From Rhodanobacteraceae bacterium (GTDB lineage Bacteria; Pseudomonadota; Gammaproteobacteria; Xanthomonadales; Rhodanobacteraceae): a stretch of DNA of 33,291 nucleotides. Within the stretch, counting starts at the first letter, position 1. Every line of letters starts with the position of its first letter. The position numbers and the translations under genes are program-made. The stretch lies in NCBI GenBank assembly GCA_027019085.1, contig JALUXG010000036.1, positions 1-33,291 of the forward strand, read 5' to 3'. Below the pieces are notes generated by a model that was not told the origin of the DNA, did not search any database, and saw nothing but the letters and a program-made list of their open reading frames with translations. Positions 25,734-32,942 of the stretch are shown piece after piece.

Positions 25734-27299
25734 ATGTTGCCCGCACCGACCCTGCCAAGACATGCCCATCGCCGATTCCTGCCCCTCGGACTGGCCCTGC
25801 TGCTGTGCGCCCTGCCGGCGCTTGCCGCGCCTCCGGTCACCCGGGTCCAGGTCGATGCAACGGCGCAGGGCACCCCGTTCCCGCATTTCTGGGAACGCAT
25901 GTTCGGCTCCGGACGCGCGGTGCTGGCGCTGCGCGATGACTACCGCAAGGACCTGGTGAAGGTGAAGAAGGCGACCGGCTTCACCTATGTGCGACCGCAC
26001 GGCATCTTCGATCGCGGCGTCGGTCTGTTTCACCTGGGCAAGGACGGCAAGCCGGTCTACAATTTCTCGTACGTGGACCAGATCTACGACGGCCTGCTGG
26101 CACGCGGCGTCAAACCGTATGTGGAACTGAGCTTCATGCCGCCGGACCTGGCCTCCGACCCCAAGGCCCTGCACAGCTTCTGGTACCACCAGAATGTTTC
26201 GCCGCCGAAGAGCTACAAGCTCTGGGATGCCATGATCGAAGCCTTCGCGCGGCACCTGATCGCGCGCTACGGCATCGATGAAGTATCCACCTGGTACTTC
26301 GAGGTGTGGAACGAGCCGAACATCGATTTCTGGGTCGGCAAGCCCAAACAGGAAACCTACTTCGAGCTGTACGACCACACGGCGCGCGCATTGAAGGCGG
26401 TCAGCCCGCGCCTGCGCGTGGGCGGCCCCGCCACGGCGCAGGCAGCCTGGGTCCCCGCCTTCCTCGCACATGCGAAAAAGGACCACGTACCGGTGGATTT
26501 CGTCAGCAGCCACGTGTACGGCGACGACACGGGGAAAAACGTGTTCCATACCGACGAGAACATACCCCGGCGTGACATGGTCTGCCGTGCCGTGGCCAAG
26601 GTGCACAGGGAGATCCAGGACTCGCCCTTCCCGCACCTGCCCTTCATCATGAGCGAATACAACGCATCCTATGCCAACCTGCCCAACGTCACCGACACGG
26701 TGTTCATGGGCCCCTGGCTGGCGAACACCATCCGAGCCTGCGCGGGCAAGGTGCAGATGCTCAGCTACTGGACCTTCTCGGACGTGTTCGAGGAACAGGG
26801 GGTGGTCAAGACGCCGTTCTACGGCGGCTTCGGCCTGATCGCCGAGGACCGTATCGACAAGCCGGTGTTCAACGCCTTCGCCATGTTGCACAAGCTGGGG
26901 CACACGCGCCTGCCGGTGAGCAGCGACTCGGCCCTGGCCACACGCACCCGGAACGGCCATATCGTGCTGGCGGTATGGAACTACGCGCCGCCGGTCGGCA
27001 AGACCAGCAGCTACACCCCGGGCCCGCCGCAAGGCCAGATACGCCGATTCGACATCGATATCCGCCATCTCGGCGGCAGTGGTGATGTGCACGCCACGGT
27101 ATGGCAGCTGGACCGCGAGCACGGCAACGTGATCCGCACCTTCAACGCCATGGGCCGGCCCGCCTTCCCAAGCCACCAGCAGATTCGCGAATTGCGCCAG
27201 GCCGGTCGCATGGCCACCCCGAGCATCCTGAAGATGCACGACGGACACCTGGCGATCGACATCCCGCCGCAAGGCCTGGTGGTACTGGAAGTGCGGTGA
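25734..27299 (+). CDS. Secreted GH39-family beta-xylosidase-like glycosidase
   Basis: Glycoside hydrolase of 521 residues with a Sec signal peptide (basic RHAHRRF, hydrophobic LPLGLALLLCALPALA, cleavage near residue 31). The GH39 barrel has the acid/base Glu in FEVWNEPN (E194) and the nucleophile in FIMSEYNAS (E308); a beta domain with LAVWNYAPP follows. The family includes beta-xylosidases and alpha-iduronidases; substrate unproven. I chose ATG 25734 because AGGAGAG precedes it at a good distance and the signal peptide starts there. It has its own promoter with a LacI-family-type operator. No transporter or other xylan gene is in the window. Confidence 0.88.
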   Translation: MLPAPTLPRHAHRRFLPLGLALLLCALPALAAPPVTRVQVDATAQGTPFPHFWERMFGSGRAVLALRDDYRKDLVKVKKATGFTYVRPHGIFDRGVGLFHLGKDGKPVYNFSYVDQIYDGLLARGVKPYVELSFMPPDLASDPKALHSFWYHQNVSPPKSYKLWDAMIEAFARHLIARYGIDEVSTWYFEVWNEPNIDFWVGKPKQETYFELYDHTARALKAVSPRLRVGGPATAQAAWVPAFLAHAKKDHVPVDFVSSHVYGDDTGKNVFHTDENIPRRDMVCRAVAKVHREIQDSPFPHLPFIMSEYNASYANLPNVTDTVFMGPWLANTIRACAGKVQMLSYWTFSDVFEEQGVVKTPFYGGFGLIAEDRIDKPVFNAFAMLHKLGHTRLPVSSDSALATRTRNGHIVLAVWNYAPPVGKTSSYTPGPPQGQIRRFDIDIRHLGGSGDVHATVWQLDREHGNVIRTFNAMGRPAFPSHQQIRELRQAGRMATPSILKMHDGHLAIDIPPQGLVVLEVR

Positions 27300-27412
27300 C
27301 GGTCGGCAACACCGCCAAGGCGCGTGCCGCTTGCCAGGCAAACCGGTCCGCGCCTTATTCATGCAGCAAGCCTGACGGTTTCCCCGCGCCTCAAGATCGC
27401 CGGTCGATGCCT

Positions 27413-28210
27413 TCAGCCGTCTCCGGCGTGTTCGCAAAAAACGCGACCCGACCAGTCTTTGGCACCGGGACCCATCGCGAAGAGATAGGGCCCAGTCACA
27501 TCTTCAGGCGAAGGATGGGCGTCCGGTTTCTCGCCGGGATAGTTTTGCCGCCGACCTTCGGTCATCACCGGACCCGGATCTATACCGATGATCCTCACCG
27601 GATGCGACGTGTCATCCGCGTATTCATCGGCCAGGACTTTCATCAAAGCCTCTTGACCGGCCTTGGCCATGGCGAAGCCATTCCAATAGGCCTTCGAACA
27701 ATCGTGCAACGAGAACACGACGGCCGGGTCGCCGGACTTGCGCAGCAACGGCATGAGCCATTGCGTGAGAAAGAAAGGTGCGGCCAGATTGACGTTCATC
27801 ACCCTGGCCCAGGTCTTAGGTGCATAGTGTTCGAAGGGGGTAAGCTCGCCAGTCCATGAAGCATTGTTCAACAAGCCATCCAGTACGCCGAAACGGTGCT
27901 CTAGCTCGTTCGCAATTTCTCGCACGTTCTCCAGGGTCATGCTGGAAAAGTCAACCGGACACAGGACCGGCTCTGACCACCCTGCCTCGGCGAACTGCTG
28001 ATGAGCTTGCTCAAGCCCCTTGCGATGCGCATCCATCAGGATCGTCTGGGCGCCATGACGTGCATAGGCTGCAGCCACTGCCCTGCCGATGCCGCCGGCA
28101 GCACCAGTAACCATGATGATGCGGCCCGCCAAGTATCCCGGTTCAGGGGCATAGGCAATCAATTCATGCCATACAGGCTGCTGTGCACCTGGAATGGTTT
28201 TTGTATTCAT
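27413..28210 (-). CDS. sdrA: SdrA-like short-chain dehydrogenase with missing catalytic Tyr
   Basis: Protein of 265 residues of the SDR superfamily, closest in look to the YciK type. The cofactor motif TGAAGGIG (35-42) and LLNNAS are present. The active-site YxxxK should lie in AYWNGFAMAKAG, but alignment with YciK (NWGAYAASK) gives Phe179 for the Tyr, while Lys183 is kept. It may be a weak or non-redox enzyme, or a protein that binds NAD(P). It is the last gene of the bc1 operon, 31 nt after the small membrane gene. The pet operons of Acidithiobacillus also carry an SDR gene (sdrA). The lower G+C starts here. Confidence 0.82.
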   Translation of the reverse strand: MNTKTIPGAQQPVWHELIAYAPEPGYLAGRIIMVTGAAGGIGRAVAAAYARHGAQTILMDAHRKGLEQAHQQFAEAGWSEPVLCPVDFSSMTLENVREIANELEHRFGVLDGLLNNASWTGELTPFEHYAPKTWARVMNVNLAAPFFLTQWLMPLLRKSGDPAVVFSLHDCSKAYWNGFAMAKAGQEALMKVLADEYADDTSHPVRIIGIDPGPVMTEGRRQNYPGEKPDAHPSPEDVTGPYLFAMGPGAKDWSGRVFCEHAGDG

Positions 28211-28241
28211 ACCTGGAGTGCCCCTCCCGCTTTGCGGTCAA

Positions 28242-28601
28242 TCAGATAACGCGTCCGCCAGCGTACAGGATCAGCCCCTTGGTCACGCGGTACACGTACC
28301 AGACCCATACCGGAATGAACAGCAGTATGCCGAAACCGAACGGGATGCTGAATCCGGCCAGTATCGACCATAAGAGATATACGAACGTGGTGCGAAGCCT
28401 CCATTGGCGATGGCTTTGCATGACCGGATCGGACCATTTCACGGTTTCATCGCGAGTGTCCTGATAGACCTCATACCAGATCGCGAATACATAGAGGAAG
28501 ACGCCTACTACCATGGCCGCATAACTGCGCCACGAGATGCGCCTGGCCAAGGACATGACATCCTTGTCCAAGGTTGCCTGCCCCAATCCAAGCGCCGTCA
28601 T
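28242..28601 (-). CDS. Small membrane protein coupled to cytochrome c1
   Basis: Protein of 119 residues with a first hydrophobic helix near 29-44 (MVVGVFLYVFAIWYEV), then a polar stretch, and two more (about 72-108; TTFVYLLWSILAGF, GILLFIPVWVWYVYRV). The end RVTKGLILYAGG resembles DUF4870-type proteins. It starts with ATG overlapping the petC stop (ATGA), so it is translationally coupled to cytochrome c1 and may be an accessory subunit or assembly factor of the bc1 complex. I know no such subunit by name. sdrA follows 31 nt later. Confidence 0.7.
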   Translation of the reverse strand: MTALGLGQATLDKDVMSLARRISWRSYAAMVVGVFLYVFAIWYEVYQDTRDETVKWSDPVMQSHRQWRLRTTFVYLLWSILAGFSIPFGFGILLFIPVWVWYVYRVTKGLILYAGGRVI

Positions 28602-29410
28602 CGTGTAATTTTCCACCAGCGTTCCTTGCTGGTGATGACCCGACGCCAGTAGATCCGGTAGATCAGGTAGGTCAGCACGGAAAGCAAAACGAACAGGCCC
28701 AGGATCCAAGGCCCGATGCGTTCACGCTGTTGCTGATGCGGATGGGCTACGGCATACAGGAAGTTCACGATATCGCGCGCTGTGCGGTCGAATTGCGCGG
28801 GGGTCATGCTTCCCTGGGTCAACGGCTTCACGCCGACAGCCACCTCGGCCGGACTACCGTAGCGAAACCCCTTGACGATGACTGGTTTCTGCAACCCCTG
28901 GTACGGCGCGAAAATATCGGGCATGGCCGTGTTATAGAACACCGTGTTGTTTACACCGGTCGGCCTGCTCGGATCCACGTAAAAAGACGTAAGATACGTA
29001 TACAACCAGTCCGGCGAATGCCGGCGGGCGATATCGGTCAGATCCGGCGGGGTGGTGCCAACGAACGCCTTGATAATCGAAGGAGACATGTTGGACGTAA
29101 TGAGATCGTGATAGTGCTTACCATTGGTGCCAATGTCGCGAAGGAATTCGGACTTGTGCATACCCAGCATCTTCGTAAGCGAACTATAGCGTACGGCCTG
29201 CAGCGAATGGCACGCGGTACAGACATGTAGCACGTACAACGCACCATTGCGTAATGCAGGCTTGTTGTTGAGATCAATCTTGATCTGCTTCAGGGGTGCC
29301 TGCGTCGTTCTCAGCGAGGCGCTTGCCCGGGGGCTAACGATGCCCAGCAAACCTGTGGCCAAAACAAGCAACAGAAGCCTGCCCGCACGTCTTGATACTT
29401 GATGATTCAT
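28598..29410 (-). CDS. petC: Ubiquinol-cytochrome c reductase, cytochrome c1
   Basis: Membrane-anchored c-type cytochrome of 270 residues, the electron-exit subunit of the bc1 complex. A Sec signal peptide (RRAGRLLLLVLATGLLG, cleavage near ASA, residue 31), haem site CTACH (C64/C67/H68) in LHVCTACHSLQAVRYSSL, and a C-terminal membrane helix (IGPWILGLFVLLSVLTYLIYRIYW) are visible. DLTDIARRHSPDWLYTYLTSFY is typical of bacterial cytochrome c1. I chose ATG 29410 because GGAG sits 7 nt before it and the signal peptide starts there; the frame extends 20 codons upstream without support. It lies 77 nt after petB. Confidence 0.93.
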   Translation of the reverse strand: MNHQVSRRAGRLLLLVLATGLLGIVSPRASASLRTTQAPLKQIKIDLNNKPALRNGALYVLHVCTACHSLQAVRYSSLTKMLGMHKSEFLRDIGTNGKHYHDLITSNMSPSIIKAFVGTTPPDLTDIARRHSPDWLYTYLTSFYVDPSRPTGVNNTVFYNTAMPDIFAPYQGLQKPVIVKGFRYGSPAEVAVGVKPLTQGSMTPAQFDRTARDIVNFLYAVAHPHQQQRERIGPWILGLFVLLSVLTYLIYRIYWRRVITSKERWWKITR

Positions 29411-29487
29411 CACTTGCTCCGCCACGATTTCTGAATCCGCTCGTTCTTGATTAATCATGCGATCCGGCATTTCGGCATGAACCGCCG

Positions 29488-30918
29488 CTAGTGAAAAATG
29501 CCTCCGGCCGTGACCCGCTCCGGTAATTTCCCTGAGTCCCGGGCTAGCGAAGGAAACAACACGGACAAGCCGAATATGAGCAGTACGTAGGTTGCCGGGA
29601 TCCAGTCCGTCTGCAACATAAGATGCCAGCTATGAGCATGGATCGAGTACATCCATACGTCGATGCCCCAGACCACCATTTCCGCCACCAAGAACCAGGC
29701 TAGCTTGGCAATCAGTGAACGCTCACGATTAAAGAAGGGCAAGAAAAGAAACGTGGCATAGAACACTTCCGTGACATGCAACCCAAAGACCATGTTCTGT
29801 TCGGTGGCTGAGCCATGTGCAATTATCCCAAGCCAGATGAATGATACCGGCATCATGAAAATATTTATCTTGTATAACACCGGCCGGTAACGTATGGATC
29901 GAACAGGATTCCGGTCGAGCAGCGGCAAACATGCCAAGAGAGCAAATGAACCCGCAAAGGTCATGATTCCATACAACTTGTCGGGAACACCTCGCAACAT
30001 CGCGTAGAAAGGCAGGAAGAACCACAGCGGATGTATGTCACTTGGCGTATGCAGGATGTTTGCCGGTGTGTAATTGAGCTTGTCCAGCAACAGTCCCCAT
30101 CCGCCGGGATTGTAGAAAACGAACCAGAAAAAGATCACGAAAAATACGCTGACGCCAAAAAGATCCTTAACGGTGTAGTAGGGGTGGAAAGGAATACCGT
30201 CCCGAGGCCAGCCGGTCTCGTTCACATTCTCATGAATCTCGATGCCATCGGGGTTATTCGAACCGACTTGATGCAGTGCAATCAAGTGCACAAGCACCAA
30301 TGCCAAAAGCAGCAACGGCATCAGGAACACGTGAAAGACGAAGAAGCGATTGAGTGTCGGCGTACCGACCACGAATGAGCCACGCAGCCACTCGGCAATG
30401 GGCTTGCCGATGCCGGGAATCGCGGTGACGAAATTGGTCACCACGGCCGAACCCCAGTAGGACATCTGTCCCCACGGGAGCAGGTACCCGAGGAATGCTT
30501 CGGCGGCCAGCACCAGATAGATGAAGATGCCAACCAACCACAGCAATTCACGTGGCTTTTTGTACGACCCGTACATGATGCCACGGTACATGTGCAGGTA
30601 CACGAGCAGAAAAAATGCCGAGGCACCGACGATGTGCATGTTGCGAATCAGCCATCCCCAATGCGAGTCGCGTTCGATGCCACGCAGGACTGACCAATAA
30701 GCCAAGTCTGGATTGGGCTGGTAATGGATGGCAAGGAACAGACCTGTCGCCAGCTGCAAAACCAGCACCAGCAACGCCAACGATCCGAAGAAGTACCAGA
30801 GATTGAAGTTTTTAGGCGCGGGATAACGCGTCAACTGGGTTCGCCAGAACGAGGAAATGGGCAAGCGCGCGTCGAACCAATCGAAGATGGCGACTGGCAG
30901 GCTTTTTTTATCGCTCAT
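29488..30918 (-). CDS. petB: Ubiquinol-cytochrome c reductase, cytochrome b
   Basis: Full-length cytochrome b of 476 residues with about eight membrane helices. Haem ligands are H95 and H109 (NMHIVGAS, YLHMYRG) and H196 and H211 (VFHVF, VHLIALHQ), with 14 residues between the second pair, as in other gamma/betaproteobacteria. The Qo-site motif (PEWY in most bc1, PVWY in many gamma/betaproteobacteria) is PLWF at 297-300 (DIHPLWFFLPFYAML). It is the quinol-oxidising core of the complex in the inner membrane. ATG 30918 matches the family N-terminus. Confidence 0.95.
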   Translation of the reverse strand: MSDKKSLPVAIFDWFDARLPISSFWRTQLTRYPAPKNFNLWYFFGSLALLVLVLQLATGLFLAIHYQPNPDLAYWSVLRGIERDSHWGWLIRNMHIVGASAFFLLVYLHMYRGIMYGSYKKPRELLWLVGIFIYLVLAAEAFLGYLLPWGQMSYWGSAVVTNFVTAIPGIGKPIAEWLRGSFVVGTPTLNRFFVFHVFLMPLLLLALVLVHLIALHQVGSNNPDGIEIHENVNETGWPRDGIPFHPYYTVKDLFGVSVFFVIFFWFVFYNPGGWGLLLDKLNYTPANILHTPSDIHPLWFFLPFYAMLRGVPDKLYGIMTFAGSFALLACLPLLDRNPVRSIRYRPVLYKINIFMMPVSFIWLGIIAHGSATEQNMVFGLHVTEVFYATFLFLPFFNRERSLIAKLAWFLVAEMVVWGIDVWMYSIHAHSWHLMLQTDWIPATYVLLIFGLSVLFPSLARDSGKLPERVTAGGIFH

Positions 30919-31006
30919 GACGTCTCTGACCCCTTGATACCTACAGCGTGAAAATATGAAAGCGCGAATGTACGCACCGGCACGACCGACATGATCATGG
31001 ACTCAC

Positions 31007-31792
31007 CTATTGGCTTGACGATGCCGGTGCAGGCGAGCTTCCTTTAGTGCCTGCGGGTTTCTTGTCATGCATCGTTTGCATGGCCCGGATGTATTGCTTG
31101 AAGTCTTTTGGCCCGACACCCAACGTGGTTTCAGGATCCAGGTGCTCGACATACGCAGCAATGGCCGACATCTGCTTGGCCGTCAACCTCCTGGCGATGG
31201 TGTGCATGACGTGGCCGGTACTGTTGTTTCTTTTTCCGCTGGCAAATTGCTGTAACTGAGCAACAATATAGGCCGTGTTCTGACCTGCAAGGCTCGGAAC
31301 GGCCATGGGGCCGTTACCCTCGCCAGCAAGACCATGACATGCCGCACATGCCGGAATGCGGTCCGTGTGATCACCTAGAATGTAGAGTGACTTGCCAAGC
31401 TGGCGCTGGGCATCGGTGGGCGTACCCGCGAGCCCGGGTGCAGACCACATTGGTTTCATCTGGTGAAAATAGGCCGCGATGTCCTTGAGATCCTGGTTAC
31501 CCGCGGACGCGGGAATGGTCATGGCCATGGCGCTCATGATGCTGGACACGCGTTTACCGTCCCTGAAGTCCTGCAATTGCTTGAGAATGTAGCCATATCC
31601 TTGACCGGCAAGATTCGGATAGGTCGGCATGGTCGCAATGCCTTTACTTCCATGACAGGCCGTGCATACCACCACAAGCTTTCCCCCTTGCGCGGCACTC
31701 CCCTCAGACGTCTGTCCGTGAGGCTGTGCCGCGGCATGCACGGGAGCAAAAGCAAAAATACCGACCAGGCATGCGAGCAAAAATGATTTCAT
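31007..31792 (-). CDS. Dihaem cytochrome c4-type protein
   Basis: Periplasmic c-type cytochrome of 261 residues. A signal peptide (MKSFLLACLVGIFAFAPVHA) is followed by two cytochrome c domains with CTACHGSKG (C43/C46/H47) and CAACHGLAGEG (C149/C152/H153). Met ligands are likely in MSAMAMTIP and later in the second domain. The layout is cytochrome c4, with an extra C-terminal tail rich in Ser, Pro and Lys. It lies inside the bc1 operon, between the Rieske and cytochrome b genes, so it is the likely electron partner of the complex, as cycA is in Acidithiobacillus pet operons. Gaps are 49 nt upstream and 88 nt downstream. Confidence 0.92.
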   Translation of the reverse strand: MKSFLLACLVGIFAFAPVHAAAQPHGQTSEGSAAQGGKLVVVCTACHGSKGIATMPTYPNLAGQGYGYILKQLQDFRDGKRVSSIMSAMAMTIPASAGNQDLKDIAAYFHQMKPMWSAPGLAGTPTDAQRQLGKSLYILGDHTDRIPACAACHGLAGEGNGPMAVPSLAGQNTAYIVAQLQQFASGKRNNSTGHVMHTIARRLTAKQMSAIAAYVEHLDPETTLGVGPKDFKQYIRAMQTMHDKKPAGTKGSSPAPASSSQ

Positions 31793-31841
31793 CGCGGTTC
31801 ACTCATTGATATTGCGACATTGACGGCGCGGCCTCAGCCAA

Positions 31842-32525
31842 TCACCAGATAATCGGGGTCCAGTCCTTGTCTTTCCCTTGCGCATCCACCTCTCCGATCC
31901 GGACTACAGAATCAGACTTCCAGTAATAGGGCGGTATGGGTATGTTCAGCGGTGCCGGCGACCCCTCGAATACGCGTGCGGAAAAGTCGTACATGGAACC
32001 ATGACAGGCGCAATGGAACCCCCCCGGCCACCAGGGCGTCACTGTATGCGGAGAGGGCCGGTAGGCGGGAATACACTGCATGTGCGTACATAGCGCCACA
32101 GCGACGAAATACTCAGGCCGCAAGGCGCGATAATTGCCATGGACGAATGCCAAAGTCGGCTGCTGGTCCTGCTTGCTCTGGGGGTCTTTCAACCGCTCCA
32201 GCAGCGACTTTTTGGAAAGTGCCTTGAGCATCCAGTCCTCACGCCGGAGAATCCAGACAGGCTTCTTCTTCCACTCGACCAGTATCAATTGGCCGGGTTC
32301 CATCTTGCTGACATCCACATCGATGGGCGCCCCCATCGCCTGGACGGCCTTGCCCGGGTTCATGTTGTCGATCAACGTATCTGCAAGCAGTCCTACTGCC
32401 CCAGCCCCGAGCAAGCTGGCCGTAGTTATCAGAAACTTCCTGCGCCCACCGTCGGTTTCAGGCTCGGGGCGAATGGAATCCATCTTGAATTCACCCGGCT
32501 GCAACGACTCTGTTCTGCTCTTCAT
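31842..32525 (-). CDS. petA: Ubiquinol-cytochrome c reductase, Rieske iron-sulfur subunit
   Basis: Rieske protein of 227 residues. The N-terminal twin-arginine signal GGRRKFLITTASLLGAG (R28/R29) and the hydrophobic segment to about 50 serve as membrane anchor. The 2Fe-2S site is CTHMQC (C146, H148, disulfide Cys C151) and CACHGS (C172, disulfide C174, H175). Box 1 differs from the usual CTHLGC in two positions (Met, Gln), which may shift the redox potential. First gene of the bc1 operon. The start is ATG 32525; ATG 32483 (MDSIRPEPE) is an alternative that keeps the twin-arginine motif. The cytochrome c4 gene follows after 49 nt. Confidence 0.93.
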   Translation of the reverse strand: MKSRTESLQPGEFKMDSIRPEPETDGGRRKFLITTASLLGAGAVGLLADTLIDNMNPGKAVQAMGAPIDVDVSKMEPGQLILVEWKKKPVWILRREDWMLKALSKKSLLERLKDPQSKQDQQPTLAFVHGNYRALRPEYFVAVALCTHMQCIPAYRPSPHTVTPWWPGGFHCACHGSMYDFSARVFEGSPAPLNIPIPPYYWKSDSVVRIGEVDAQGKDKDWTPIIW

Positions 32526-32572
32526 GGCCCTGCCTGTTTGTCGTTAGATATTCCATGACCGGCATCAGCACA

Positions 32573-32619
32573 CGCCTCACCTGCTGGCGCAGTCCGGTTC
32601 GCCCGGGACGCGTGAGGCG
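32573..32619 (-). other. Structured leader upstream of petA
   Basis: Perfect 8-bp inverted repeat CGCCTCAC (32573-32580) / GTGAGGCG (32612-32619), with a smaller hairpin (GTC..CGG-GCGAA-CCG-GAC) inside the 31-nt loop. It sits 48-94 nt upstream of the petA start, in the likely 5' leader. No T run follows, so it is not a terminator. Role unknown. Confidence 0.4.
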
Positions 32620-32791
32620 AGGTGCATGTACAAGTCTACAGGGAAGCGTTAAACAATTAACAAACTGAAAGATGCCAGCACGTCATCACAACGACACACA
32701 CCGTAAAGACCTTCGCAAAGCATTCTGGCACGGCTGCCGTTCAATGAACTGCCCAGCAAGCAGCCAAACATGTTTCCCTGCTCCTTTTGTA

Positions 32792-32833
32792 TTTGTAACA
32801 CAACACATGGAAAACAAATTTGACCCAGATCAA
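32792..32833 (-). promoter_or_regulatory. Candidate FNR-type site and -10 of the pet operon
   Basis: TTGACCCAGATCAA (32820-32833) matches the FNR/ANR consensus TTGAT-N4-ATCAA with one mismatch. On the minus strand TACAAA (32792-32797) lies exactly where a -10 belongs if the box is centred at -41.5 (class II). The transcript would start near 32785, with a leader of about 260 nt to petA. The rest of 32526-32894 shows only AT-rich sequence, a GTTAA-N4-TTAAC palindrome (32648-32661) and the structured leader. Confidence 0.45.
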
Positions 32834-32894
32834 AGTTATCGTGCTTGCCGACAGACCCTGAATACTCATGTCGCCGCCTCCCGCGCTTGGCGGT

Positions 32895-32921
32895 ACGTTG
32901 GAACTACCACGGTTTCAACGT
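32895..32921. other. Hairpin in the 5' non-coding end of the IS110-type element
   Basis: ACGTTGGAAC (32895-32904), a 7-nt loop, then GTTTCAACGT (32912-32921), pairing in 9 of 10 positions, just upstream of the transposase start codon. It may be part of the left end of the element; in IS110-group elements this region encodes the guide (bridge) RNA. The edge of the element is not visible to me; the change from AT-rich to GC-rich near 32865 is the likely boundary. Confidence 0.45.
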
Positions 32922-32942
32922 CGCCAGCGACAGGAGGCAGCC

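Noticed and set aside
25428-27437. Minus-strand ORF of 669 codons over the GH39 gene
   Set aside because: It is antisense to a clear GH39 enzyme with catalytic motifs and signal peptide; long antisense frames are common in GC-rich DNA.
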